From Pelomonas saccharophila_A (GTDB lineage: Bacteria > Pseudomonadota > Gammaproteobacteria > Burkholderiales > Burkholderiaceae_C), in assembly GCF_031458095.1 (NCBI RefSeq), contig NZ_JAVDXU010000001.1:496001-560000 (forward strand): DNA of 64,000 nt, read 5' to 3'. A model generated the notes under the pieces. It was not told the DNA's origin and did not search any database. It was given only the letters and a program-made list of their open reading frames with translations. The translations under genes were made by a program, and so were the position numbers. Numbering within the stretch: the stretch's first letter is position 1; each line of letters starts with the position of its first letter. Shown here in pieces: positions 17,490 through 25,444 of the stretch.

Positions 17490-18116
17490 TTGGTCCATAG
17501 TGCGTACGATGCCTTCAAACGCTTGAGCAGCGTCGATGTGAACGGAGCACGAATCAATAACTACGTCAGCAACGCACTCAATCAGCGGACTCTGAAGAAC
17601 CGGGACGACGGCTACGCCCGGTTTGTGTACGACGAGTCTGGACAAATGCTTGACGAGTCCGTCACGAGTAATGCGGGTTCAACGAACACCGCCTATGTTT
17701 GGTTCGACGGAGAGTTGCTGGGAATCTTGCGCTCTGGTCAGTTCTACCACTCTCACAACGACCATTTGGGCCGTCCTGAAGTGATGACCAATAGCGCGGG
17801 AGCAACTGTCTGGCGGGCCGAGAACTCGGCCTGGAGTCGTAAGGTGGTAGTCGATACCGTTGGAGGCCTGAATATCGGTTTCCCTGGTCAATACTACGAT
17901 GCGGCGACAAGTCTTTGGTACAACTGGAATCGCTATTTCGATCAACAGTTGGGTAGATACCTCCAATCGGATCCGATTGGGTTTGAAGGTGGTACGAATA
18001 CATACGCCTACGCCGCAGGAAATCCGTTAAGCCTGATTGACCCGGAAGGGCTGATCATGTTTACAACGAAGGTGGCGTGTTATGCACGCTTACCCCGGGC
18101 CTCAAGTTGGAGGTAA
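17490..18116 (+). pseudogene. Rhs-family protein, truncated C-terminal core remnant
   Basis: The frame shows the end of an Rhs/YD-repeat protein: YD-like repeats (AYDAFKRLSSVDVNGARINNY, YARFVYDESGQMLDE), the HNDHLGRPEVMTN motif and the Rhs core signature GRYLQSDPIGFEGGTNTYAY followed by NPLSLIDPEGL. Full Rhs proteins have more than 1000 residues, so only the last tenth remains; sequence before about 17490 does not look like Rhs. Past the core, the frame closes after about 18 codons, while a toxin-like tip continues in the next frame. It is probably a displaced tip of a polymorphic toxin. Confidence 0.8.
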
Positions 18117-18414
18117 GGAGCACGCCAGATGGGGTGGCGGCAATGCCTACCATATTCACGCTTTCGACAGTTCAGGTCGAGAGGTCAGAATATCGACTGA
18201 AACTTGGACTCCGTTGGAAGACAAGGATGCCAAGGAATACGCGAAAAGCAAGCAGATCCAGCGTGTATGCGCGAACCTGACCGAAGGTGAAAAGAAGTTC
18301 CTCGATCGGGTCAATCGAAACACCTTCCATCGCGGCTGGCCGAGCCCCAATCAGTTACTTCGACTGGGCGGTTGGCGCGGCCGCGGCGGAGGCCCTAAAC
18401 AGCCAGGTGATTGA
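18082..18414 (+). CDS. Candidate orphan toxin tip of the Rhs system, out of frame
   Basis: A 110-residue basic frame that starts where an Rhs toxin tip should lie but is shifted by one base from the Rhs core. It contains GGNAYHIHAFDSSGREVRI and LDRVNRNTFHRGWPSPNQLL; the His residues would suit a nuclease but I do not recognise the family. Its stop overlaps the start of the Sel1-repeat gene (ATGA), as seen in toxin/immunity pairs. No good Shine-Dalgarno was seen, so it may be translated only by frameshift or be dead. Confidence 0.5.
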   Translation: MHAYPGPQVGGKEHARWGGGNAYHIHAFDSSGREVRISTETWTPLEDKDAKEYAKSKQIQRVCANLTEGEKKFLDRVNRNTFHRGWPSPNQLLRLGGWRGRGGGPKQPGD

Positions 18415-18992
18415 TGAAGAAAAGGTCTTCCGAGTTTTTAAATGCAATGGCGGCGTATGACGCCGACGACGAGACGCTGGCACTGGCCCTAATGGAGCAA
18501 TGCGCAAAGTCAGGGGACCCCTCCGCCTGCTTTCTCGCGGCGCTTTGGTACCGAGACGGGGTAGGGGCGCCCGCCAGTCCGGATCGAAGTGCTCATTGGC
18601 TTACCCGCTTTCAAGAATTGGCCGAAAACGGTGACGTCGAGGCGCAATGGCAACTTGGGCAGCATTTCCGCTTCGGGAACCTTTTGCCGCTGGACATAGC
18701 GCGGGCGAATTATTGGCTCGAGCGCGCGGCAGAAGGTGGTCACGGCGAGGCGCAACACCACTTGGCCTGGTTTTACGAGCGTGGCCAGTACGGCTATCCA
18801 GTGGACAAAGAGGCGGCAGAAAGCTGGTATCAAAGCGCTTTCAAACTTGAAAATCCGGAGACGATTTACCTCTTCGCCCTCCGCCAGTTCAACGATGGGA
18901 GACCGACAGATTCCGCACTTGAACTTCTGCGCAAAGCTGGCGATCTTGGATTCGGTCAGGCCAATGATGTTCTGCAGTCGATTACTCATTGA
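18411..18992 (+). CDS. Sel1-repeat protein, possible immunity protein
   Basis: A 193-residue protein made of Sel1-like repeats (for example AQWQLGQHFRFGNLLPLDIARANYWLERAAEGGHGEAQHHLAWFYERG, read here as two repeats). Sel1 repeats form helical scaffolds for protein contacts. The start codon overlaps the stop of the toxin-like frame, and small Sel1 proteins are known partners of Rhs or other secreted toxins, so immunity is the favoured role. It has no signal peptide and would act in the cytosol. Confidence 0.7.
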   Translation: MMKKRSSEFLNAMAAYDADDETLALALMEQCAKSGDPSACFLAALWYRDGVGAPASPDRSAHWLTRFQELAENGDVEAQWQLGQHFRFGNLLPLDIARANYWLERAAEGGHGEAQHHLAWFYERGQYGYPVDKEAAESWYQSAFKLENPETIYLFALRQFNDGRPTDSALELLRKAGDLGFGQANDVLQSITH

Positions 18993-19435
18993 TCGGCCTG
19001 TTCGATTTGCCTGACCGAGGCACCCGCCGATTGCCGCCGCACGGTTCAGGCTCAGCCGACTTCCCGGTGCGGAGCGGGCATGGATCGACATGTTAGTTTG
19101 CGGGGAACTTCGCGAAGGCGGACCAACTGAAATCGCGTTTGACTTGAGCCCTTCGGCGCTCAATGCCCTCTGCGCCTTCGAACTGCCGATTGAATTCACG
19201 GCTGATACCGTTGCGGGCGAAGCAATGACTTCTCCGCATCTCGCGCCCAACCAAAGCTGAGGCCGCTAGCAGATCGAGGTCGACGGCGCTCGGCGCACGA
19301 AGTAGCGCTGGCGGGTGGTGCCCGAGCATGGAGTCGCGCCGTCGCGTGGCCTTGAGCTACGTAATGGACAAGCTCGTCGAATTCAGGCCGTATCGATCGA
19401 ACCACAAGGCGTGATCGACGAAGCAGTTATTCGGC
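18993..19435. other. Gap with no confident gene
   Basis: About 440 bases after the Sel1-repeat gene. Short frames occur on both strands, but none shows a domain, a leader or a convincing ribosome site. The sequence is probably decayed DNA of the mobile zone. Confidence 0.4.
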
Positions 19436-19735
19436 CTGATAGCCACCGTCGATGTAGTCGCCGACCGGGCCAGCCTTCCGCGGCGACGCCACCTTGGCGG
19501 CCTTTTTAGCGGGCACCTTCGCCGCCGACTTTGCGGCGACCGCCGCCTTGGTCGGCTTGGCCCGCTTCTTCGCCGGAGCTGCCTTCTTTTTGGCCGCGAC
19601 CCAATCTGGAAAGCAAGCTCCCGCTCCACGAACGGTTGGATTTGGTTCTGAGCAGCACCGGCCGGAAAAAGTTGCAGACCACGAGCTGGATCAGCACATA
19701 CGCACGCCTGCTCGATAGCAGCAGCGCTCACTAAT
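19436..19735 (-). pseudogene. Lysine/alanine-rich (KAAPAKK-type) protein, broken
   Basis: On the minus strand a frame reads DWVAAKKKAAPAKKRAKPTK and goes on with more Ala/Lys repeats to the end GDYIDGGYQAE. The upstream part, QNQIQPFVERELAFQ, lies in another frame, so a frameshift breaks the gene at about 19620. Such Lys-rich tails occur on DNA-binding or granule-associated proteins of Burkholderiales. What the intact protein did is not clear. Confidence 0.45.
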
Positions 19736-19782
19736 GCTGGACGATTCCCGTGTCATGCGGCGACGCCATCGCCTGCTTGACG

Positions 19783-20186
19783 GGTAGTCCAGCTTCTCGG
19801 CCACGTCCTCGCCGATGCGCTGCGTGGCCTGGCCGCAGCTGCAGGTGGTGTTCGCGGGTTCATGGCACACGTCGCGGCGCGGCAGATGCGCCGGCAGCTT
19901 CTCGCGCCGGGGGCTGTTGCCGATCACCAGCAGCGCGGCTTGGCCGCAGCGCCTCAATCTCGGCGGCCACCGCCGCCAGGTCGCTGTCCAGCGTCTCGTC
20001 CAGCAAGCTCTTCTGCTCGGCGCCGAACCGCTCGCTCTGCGCTGCGAACTTCAGCCGCTTGAGGATGGCGTTCTCGTGCGTGAGCTTCTCGATGACGGCC
20101 TGCTTGAACGCAGCCTCGGCGCGTGCAGCCCGCAGGGCATCGCGCAATTGGTGGGCATCGAGCGTGTCGAGGTCGTCGGCAATCAC
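19783..20186 (-). pseudogene. tnpC: IS66 transposase TnpC, N-terminal fragment
   Basis: This encodes the N-terminal domain of the IS66 transposase: DDLDTLDAHQLRDALRAARA, then AVIEKLTHENAILKRLKFAAQ and SERFGAEQKSLLDETLDSD, the usual leucine-zipper region. After a frameshift near 19930 it continues with PRREKLPAHLPRRDV and the zinc-finger-like TTCSCGQATQRIGEDVAEKLDY. There the homology stops; the next codons read PSS instead of the family's PGVF. No complete catalytic domain remains. The GTG at 20186 is a likely start. Confidence 0.8.
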
Positions 20187-20250
20187 GAGTGGTGATGCTG
20201 CCCGCCGCGCGCCTCGCCGCCCATTGGCAGATGCCGCAATGGACGCGCCG

Positions 20251-20604
20251 CTACAGCAGCGTGATGACGCCGGCCTCGCCGACGTGCTGCCAGGGCAGGC
20301 CAAGCACCAGGGCCTCGAACTGAGTGCGGCTCAGGCTCAACGTGCCGGTCACGTCGCGGGGCCAGACGAAGCGGCCCGCGTTGAGGCGTCGAGCTGCCAG
20401 CCACACCCCGATGCCGTCATGCACCAGCACCTTCATGCGGTTGGCGCGGCGGTTTGCGAACAGGTAAGCGTGGTGGGGGCGAGCAGCGCCGAAGACAGCG
20501 ACCACGCGCCGCAGGGCTGCCTCGGTGCCAGCCCGCATGTCCAGCGGCTCGACCGACAGCCACACGGCGTCGACGCGGATCACCGCAACAACTCGCGAGT
20601 CCAC
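20251..20604 (-). CDS. tnpB: IS66 accessory protein TnpB
   Basis: A 117-residue protein of the IS66 Orf2/TnpB family, needed for transposition of IS66 elements in some cases. Family blocks: VDAVWLSVEPLDMRAGTEA, PHHAYLFANRRANRMKVLV and GIGVWLAARRLNAGRFVWP. It looks intact, lying between the tnpA end and the tnpC fragment, but the element as a whole is broken, so it cannot now move itself. Confidence 0.85.
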   Translation of the reverse strand: MDSRVVAVIRVDAVWLSVEPLDMRAGTEAALRRVVAVFGAARPHHAYLFANRRANRMKVLVHDGIGVWLAARRLNAGRFVWPRDVTGTLSLSRTQFEALVLGLPWQHVGEAGVITLL

Positions 20605-20769
20605 GCGGCAAGCTCTGCCGCCGCGCTGACCGGCCAGGTGACCGTGATCGAGACCGGCCCGCGCCTGAGTTCGAGTCGGACTTCAGATGCCACCGCGGCG
20701 GGCTCCGTCGGCGCAGGGAGCGGGAGCGCGATGAACTCGCCTGTCTTGGCGAGTCCGGTAGGGGCCTGG
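20580..20769 (-). pseudogene. tnpA: IS66 TnpA, C-terminal fragment
   Basis: About 62 residues of the IS66 TnpA end remain (TGEFIALPLPAPTEPAAV, then RGPVSITVTWPVSAAAELAAW). The N-terminal helix-turn-helix part is missing because the IS21 element joins here, and it was not found on the far side of that element. Confidence 0.75.
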
Positions 20770-20842
20770 TGTTGATTCCCACGCCATCCTGACCCACCGT
20801 TTCCGTCCAATCCTGACCCACCCTTGTTTGAGCCTCTCGGGC

Positions 20843-21634
20843 TCAGGTTGTGGGTAACTTCCTCGGTTTGGACTCCTTCTTGGTGGTGGGTTGAGCTGAG
20901 CTGTTCTTGAAGCGGTAGCTGTCGTTGCCGGTTTCAAGGATATGGCAGTGGTGCGTGAGCCGGTCCAGCAGCGCCGTGGTCATCTTGGCGTCGCCGAAGA
21001 CGCTGGCCCATTCGCTGAAGCTCAGGTTCGTCGTGATGACGACGCTGGTGCGCTCATAGAGCTTGCTCAGCAGGTGGAACAGCAGCGCGCCGCCCGACGA
21101 GCTGAACGGCAGGTAGCCCAGCTCGTCGAGCACGACCATGTCCATGTGGGCCAGCCGGTGCGCCATCTGGCCAGTCTTGTTGCAGACCTTCTCCTGCTCG
21201 AGCTGGTTGACCAGCTCGACCGTAGAGAAGAAGCGCACCCGACGTCGGTGATGCTCCAGCGCCTGCACGCCGATGGCCGTGGCCAGGTGGGTCTTGCCCG
21301 TGCCCGGCCCGCCGACGAGCACGACGTTCTCTGCCCGATCCATGAAGTCGCCCAGGTGCAACTGCCTCACCAAGGCTTCGTTGACCTCGCTGTGCGCGAA
21401 CTCGAAGCCGGCCAGGTCACGGTAGACCGGGAAGCGAGCCTGCTTGAGCTGGTAGGCCACGGCACGCACCTCGCGCTCGGCGGTCTCGGCCTTGAGCAGT
21501 TGCGCCAGCAGCGGCTGCGCGGCCTCGAAGGCCGGTGCCCCTTGCTCCGCCAGCTCGCCCACGGCGTGGGCCATGCCGAACATCTTCAGCTCGCGCAGCG
21601 CGACGACGAGGGCGTTGGTCTTGGTCTCACGCAT
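20843..21634 (-). CDS. istB: IS21 helper ATPase IstB
   Basis: A 263-residue AAA+ ATPase matching IstB. It selects target DNA and activates IstA. The Walker A motif is VGGPGTGKTHLA and Walker B is MVVLDELGYLPF; sensor residues lie in VVITTNLSFSEW. Its start overlaps the end of istA by 8 bases, which is standard for this family. The chosen ATG at 21634 begins with the typical METKTNALVVAL-like opening (here MRETKTNALV). Confidence 0.94.
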   Translation of the reverse strand: MRETKTNALVVALRELKMFGMAHAVGELAEQGAPAFEAAQPLLAQLLKAETAEREVRAVAYQLKQARFPVYRDLAGFEFAHSEVNEALVRQLHLGDFMDRAENVVLVGGPGTGKTHLATAIGVQALEHHRRRVRFFSTVELVNQLEQEKVCNKTGQMAHRLAHMDMVVLDELGYLPFSSSGGALLFHLLSKLYERTSVVITTNLSFSEWASVFGDAKMTTALLDRLTHHCHILETGNDSYRFKNSSAQPTTKKESKPRKLPTT

Positions 21635-23159
21635 GGCGCACCTTCCTCTCCTCGCGCAGCGCGTCGTAGCGGTCCACGTTGGCCTGCGGCTCGTTGACCA
21701 GGCGCAGCGCCTGCGGCGCGTCCACCGGCGGTGGCTCGGCCTTGCCATCGAGCAGCCGGTGCAGCACGTTGATGACGTACATCTTGGTCGGCACGCCCAC
21801 TTCCAGCGCCAGCTCCACGGCCGCCAGCACCGACTGCTCCTCGTGGTGCAACACCAGGGCCAGCACCTCGACCATCTCGCGGTCGCCGCCGGGCTTCTTG
21901 AGCAACTCGGTCTGCAGCTTCTTGAAGGCCACCGGCAGCTCCGTGAACGGCGCGCCGTTGCGCAGGGCGCCAGGCTTGCGCTGCAGCACGGCGAGGTAGT
22001 GCCGCCAGTCGTAGATCGTTTGGCCGATGGTGTCGTGGCTGCGCTCGATGACCCGCTTGTGCTCGCAGATCAGGTTGCCCTCGGCCGCGACCACGAGCCG
22101 GTCGGCATAGACGCGCAGGCTCACCGGCCTGTTGGCATACGACGCCGGCACGCTGTAGCGGGTGCGCTCGAAGGTGACCAGGCACGTCGGCGAGACACGC
22201 TTGGTGTGCTCGATGAAGCCATCGAACGGCCTCGGCACCTTCATCAGCGTCGGCTTCTCAAGCTTCCAGACGTCGAACACCGTGCCGGGCTGCTGGCCGT
22301 GCGAGATCTCCTTCCATAGCGCCTGGCAGCGCTCCTCCAGCCAAGCGTTGAGCGCGTCCAGCGACGGGAACGCCGGCACCGGCTGCCAGAGCCGATGCCG
22401 CGCGTCGCGCACGTTCTTCTCAATCTGGCCCTTCTCCCAGCCCGAGGCAGGGTTGCAGAACTCGACCTCGAAGAGGTAGTGGCTGACCATCGCGGCGAAG
22501 CGCGCGTTGACGTCGCGCGCCTTGCCGCTGAGGACCTTGTCCACGGCGGTCTTCATGTTGTCGTAGATGCCGCGCTTGGGCACGCCGCCGAACACGCGGA
22601 AGGCGTGGTTGTGCGCGTCGAACAGCATCTCGTGGGTCTGCAGCAGGTAGGCCCGGACGTAGAAGGCCCGGCTGTGGCTGAGCTTGAAGTGCGCCACCTG
22701 CAGCTTGGTGCGCTCGCCGGCCAGCACGGCCCAGTCCTCGCTCCAGTCGAACTGGAAGGCCTCGCCGGCGTCGAAGACCAGTGGCACGAAGGTGCCCCGT
22801 CCCGTCGTCTGCTTGGCCTCCTGGCGCTTCTGGGCCCAGTCGCGGGCGAAGGCCGCCACGCGGTTGTAGGAGCCGTCGTAGCCGAGCGTGACCAGCTCGG
22901 CGTGGATCTGCTTCAAGGTGCGCCGTTGCTTGCGCGTCTTGCCGGCCTCGGTCTTGAGCCAGTGGGCCAGCTTCTCGGCAAACGGGTCGAGCCGGCTCTT
23001 GCTGGCCCGCTTGGCGTAGGTCGGCTCTTGGTCGCCGCTGCGCAGGTACTTCCTGATGGTGTTGCGAGACAGGCCGGTGCGTCGGGCTATCTCGCGGATG
23101 GACAACTGCTCGCGCAGGGCCCACCGCCTGATGACACTCAGTGTCGCCACGTCAATCAC
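21627..23159 (-). CDS. istA: IS21 transposase IstA
   Basis: A 510-residue DDE transposase matching IstA. Helix-turn-helix at residues about 10-45 (LREQLSIREIARRTGLSRNT); catalytic core with the first Asp in FQFDWSEDWAV, the second in RGIYDNMKTAVD, and Glu in WEKGQIEKNVRD. A C-terminal beta-barrel-like part follows (YSVPASYANRPVSLRVYADRLVV). It appears intact and, with IstB, could still be active. Confidence 0.94.
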   Translation of the reverse strand: MIDVATLSVIRRWALREQLSIREIARRTGLSRNTIRKYLRSGDQEPTYAKRASKSRLDPFAEKLAHWLKTEAGKTRKQRRTLKQIHAELVTLGYDGSYNRVAAFARDWAQKRQEAKQTTGRGTFVPLVFDAGEAFQFDWSEDWAVLAGERTKLQVAHFKLSHSRAFYVRAYLLQTHEMLFDAHNHAFRVFGGVPKRGIYDNMKTAVDKVLSGKARDVNARFAAMVSHYLFEVEFCNPASGWEKGQIEKNVRDARHRLWQPVPAFPSLDALNAWLEERCQALWKEISHGQQPGTVFDVWKLEKPTLMKVPRPFDGFIEHTKRVSPTCLVTFERTRYSVPASYANRPVSLRVYADRLVVAAEGNLICEHKRVIERSHDTIGQTIYDWRHYLAVLQRKPGALRNGAPFTELPVAFKKLQTELLKKPGGDREMVEVLALVLHHEEQSVLAAVELALEVGVPTKMYVINVLHRLLDGKAEPPPVDAPQALRLVNEPQANVDRYDALREERKVRHA

Positions 23160-23324
23160 TCCAGTGCTCCTGCCGCAAATTGCGGCAGGCTAGGGTTCAT
23201 ACGTGGGTCAGGTTTGAACGGAAATCACTGAATGGGGTGGGTCAGGTTTCGGAGGAAATCAACAGACCTGGAGGCTGCGCAAGAGCGTTTTTCCCTTGGG
23301 CCGGCCGCGACGCAAAAACAGAAG

Positions 23325-23687
23325 CTCGGCTGGCTGGCGTGCCAAGTTCCTGACCTGCAGGTCCACTACGCGGCATTGGTCCGCAATGGGAAGGTAGCTG
23401 ACACGCCGGAGGGCCTCGGGCTGTACCGAGCCCGGCATCGGCGACACGTTGCCTACTTGATCTTCGCGCTGGTCGTTGGCTGGGAGTGGTTCATCTTCGT
23501 CACCATGGCGATCAGGGGCATCATCGAGATTGCCGAACTCATCGGCTACATGGCCGGTGCTCTGTTGTTCTCTTTCTGGCTGACCCGAAATCTGTTCACC
23601 GCGCTTCGTGCTGACCAACGGGCGGTCGACCAAGTCAATGCGCGTCTACAACCTCAGGCGACCACTGGCAAGAGCCTCAGGTGGTAG
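23325..23687 (+). CDS. Small membrane protein, copy 1 of a duplicated pair
   Basis: A protein of about 120 residues with two membrane segments (YLIFALVVGWEWFIFVTMA and GYMAGALLFSFWLTRNLF) after a soluble head GWLACQVPDLQVHYAALVRNGK. I do not recognise the family. A close relative, copy 2, lies at 52383-52784 on the same strand. The IS21 element ends just upstream, so the present 5' end and the start codon are uncertain; the frame is open back to 23232. The similarity to copy 2 continues for about 100 bases past the stop. Confidence 0.6.
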   Translation, partial: LGWLACQVPDLQVHYAALVRNGKVADTPEGLGLYRARHRRHVAYLIFALVVGWEWFIFVTMAIRGIIEIAELIGYMAGALLFSFWLTRNLFTALRADQRAVDQVNARLQPQATTGKSLRW

Positions 23688-23929
23688 ATGCGGAGGATGG
23701 AGGAGCGCCAGCTAGGGGCTACGCCAACTCAGGCGGGGGAGCGCAGAATCCGCTGGCATCGTCACACTGACTTGTCTTCGACTGGCGTGCTGACGCAGAA
23801 ATGCCCATGGCTGGCGCCACCAACGAGAGCCTCCCCCAACTTCGCGTCGCGCCGGTCAATCTGCTGGCGGCCTTGCTCGCGGGAAGCCCGGTGCTAAAGT
23901 GCCTCGCCCGTTTACCCCGCCACCGGTCA

Positions 23930-25039
23930 GTGTCCGCCTCGACACCCAAGCCCTCCCAGCCGACGAAAAGCCGTCGCCCCAAATTGCCCACGCTCGCTGA
24001 CGTCGCGCGAGAAGCCGGCGTGTCGGATAGAGCGGCATCCTCAGCGCTCAAAGTCGGCAAGGGTTCGGCTCGCGTCTCAATGGAAACGCGCGAACGAGTG
24101 CTGGCGGCGGCAAAGCGCCTGCGCTACCTGCCAAGCGCACCGGCGCTTGCACTCAGCAGTCAACGGTCCAACGCTATCGGCTTCGTTGCAAACATCGCCT
24201 ATGAGGACCCGAACCTCTACTTCCAGGAACTGTTCAATGGCGTCGTGCGGGGCGCGACGGAAGCCCAGCAGACCACATGCATCTTCCCCCTCAGCAGCTG
24301 GGATGAGGCTCCGCAGCGCATCCCGGCGCTTTGCGACGGCCGTGTCGACGGGTTGGTCGTTCTGGCGCCGAATCTCGAAGATGACAGCACGACCTGGTTG
24401 CCAATACATACGCCCTTGGTGACGATCCATGCCGGAAGGCAATTGCAGGCTGAGGTGAACGTCGAGGCGGACGACGAGGCGGGCGGCTTTGGCATCGTAT
24501 GCCACATGTTCGAACTGGGCTATCGCCATATCCTCTGCGTGGGCGGACCGCCGCACAACAAGAGCGCAGACCGTCGTGTAGCTGGCTTCTTGCGTGCGCA
24601 TGCCGAAAACGGAGTGCAACTTGCTTTCGACCACGTGATCCGCACATGGTTCACTGTGGTGGACGGCCGGAGGGTGATGGAAAAGTGGCTGCAGGACCAC
24701 CGCGGTGAACCGCTGCCCGAGGCCATCTTCTGCGGCAACGACGACATTGCCTTCGGGTGTATGGAAGCGCTGGAGGCTCGCGGATTGAACGTACCACGGG
24801 ACATCTCGATTGCCGGCTTCGACCATACCTTGCTGGCCCGCACGCTACGCATGGCGACCGTGCGCCAGCCTCTGCTCGAAATGGGTCGTCAGGCCGTCAC
24901 CGTCCTCATGCAACTGATCGAAGCGCAGCGTGGTGGGACGCCATACGAGGGCCCACGCAACATCGTCCTTCCCGTCGAAATTGTTCCGGGTCGAACATTG
25001 GCCGCCCTTCCCCGCAATGGGCCGCTGACGATTTTCTGA
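23930..25039 (+). CDS. LacI-family transcription regulator
   Basis: A regulator of about 369 residues. The LacI DNA-binding domain is plain (LPTLADVAREAGVSDRAASSAL, then hinge-helix sequence before YLPSAPALALSSQRSNAIGF), followed by a periplasmic-binding-like sugar domain with FCGNDDIAFGCMEALEARGL and IAGFDHTLLARTL. The GTG at 23930 is the nearest sensible start before the DNA-binding domain; an ATG at 23801 in frame would add an unrelated 43-residue head. A TTGCTC/TAAAGT promoter-like pair precedes it. It sits at the left end of the hemicellulose locus and likely senses a sugar released by its enzymes. Confidence 0.88.
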   Translation: MSASTPKPSQPTKSRRPKLPTLADVAREAGVSDRAASSALKVGKGSARVSMETRERVLAAAKRLRYLPSAPALALSSQRSNAIGFVANIAYEDPNLYFQELFNGVVRGATEAQQTTCIFPLSSWDEAPQRIPALCDGRVDGLVVLAPNLEDDSTTWLPIHTPLVTIHAGRQLQAEVNVEADDEAGGFGIVCHMFELGYRHILCVGGPPHNKSADRRVAGFLRAHAENGVQLAFDHVIRTWFTVVDGRRVMEKWLQDHRGEPLPEAIFCGNDDIAFGCMEALEARGLNVPRDISIAGFDHTLLARTLRMATVRQPLLEMGRQAVTVLMQLIEAQRGGTPYEGPRNIVLPVEIVPGRTLAALPRNGPLTIF

Positions 25040-25165
25040 AGGTACGAGGCGCGGCGGCGCGCGGGTCGCTTGTCAATGGGTTTTCCCCTGATTAGTACGG
25101 CGGTCGATCGAAATATCATCGCGGCGCGGTATGACCAATTAAGGTTGTGCCGCCCATGACTGCCG

Positions 25166-25180
25166 TGCGGTATGACCGCA
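25166..25180 (+). promoter_or_regulatory. Perfect palindrome TGCGGT-ATG-ACCGCA, putative GntR/FCD operator
   Basis: Six-base arms around a 3-base spacer resemble the GGT-N3-ACC layout known for FadR/LldR-type (GntR, FCD) operators. A half-changed version (GCGGT-ATG-ACCAAT) lies 40 bases upstream, and TGCGGT-CTG-ACCAAT lies at 52365-52379 before the GntR/FCD gene itself. Confidence 0.5.
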
Positions 25181-25196
25181 CTTCTTTTTCGCCAAT

Positions 25197-25214
25197 TGAT
25201 TCTGCGCCGAATCA
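25197..25214 (+). promoter_or_regulatory. Palindrome TGATTC-N6-GAATCA, copy 1
   Basis: Six-base inverted arms around TGCGCC, 231 bases before the GH74 start. Two further copies with the same arms occur at 51252 and 52298, each upstream of a gene of the locus. Confidence 0.55.
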
Positions 25215-25398
25215 TTTCCATTGAAGCTGCCGGAGGGAACCCAGCTGCATCAGCCGCCGCCTGCACTATTGATCCTGGCCGCCACGATGGCGTCAGCCCG
25301 ACCTATCAAAGCCAGCCTCGCCGTGACGCAGGGGCAGCAGGTGCGCGCATCGACGTAGCCCTGCACTGAGGCCACGTCCTTGCATACCGCTCGTGTCC

Positions 25399-25444
25399 GG
25401 AGGAGACAACCGGCCGAGCACTTTCAAATCTTGAAAGATAAAAC
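25399..25444 (+). promoter_or_regulatory. 5' leader with distant Shine-Dalgarno and hairpin, copy 1
   Basis: GGAGGAG (25399-25405) stands 39 bases before the ATG. Between them is a perfect hairpin, CTTTCAA-ATC-TTGAAAG (25421-25437), which when folded would bring the two closer. A related leader precedes the GH5 gene. Confidence 0.45.

Larger units (their letters stand above)
19783..20769 (-). mobile_element. IS66-family element, left half (tnpA end, tnpB, tnpC start)
   Basis: An IS66-type remnant on the minus strand. Its 5' side is cut by the IS21 element at 20770, and its 3' side stops at 19783-19786 (GGTA, that is TACC on the coding strand) inside tnpC. The missing 3' part of tnpC lies at 54553 in the opposite orientation, beginning with the same four bases. 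Confidence 0.85.
20770..23264 (-). mobile_element. IS21-family insertion sequence, complete
   Basis: A 2495-base element with istA and istB. Its ends read TGTTGATTCCCACG at the left and the inverted TGTTGATTTCCTCC at the right, each followed inward by CCTGACCCACC, and more CCTGACCCA copies lie further inside as usual in IS21. No clear target duplication is seen, and one flank is IS66 while the other is not, so a deletion probably followed insertion. Confidence 0.88.
25040..25444 (+). promoter_or_regulatory. Regulatory region before the plus-strand hemicellulase block
   Basis: A 405-base gap with several operator-like motifs and a long 5' leader. CGCGGT-ATG-ACCAAT is at 25125-25139, a perfect TGCGGT-ATG-ACCGCA palindrome at 25166-25180, and TGATTC-N6-GAATCA at 25197-25214. 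The last and the first have counterparts before the GntR/FCD regulator gene at 52 kb. Control by the LacI and/or GntR regulator is inferred. Confidence 0.55.
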
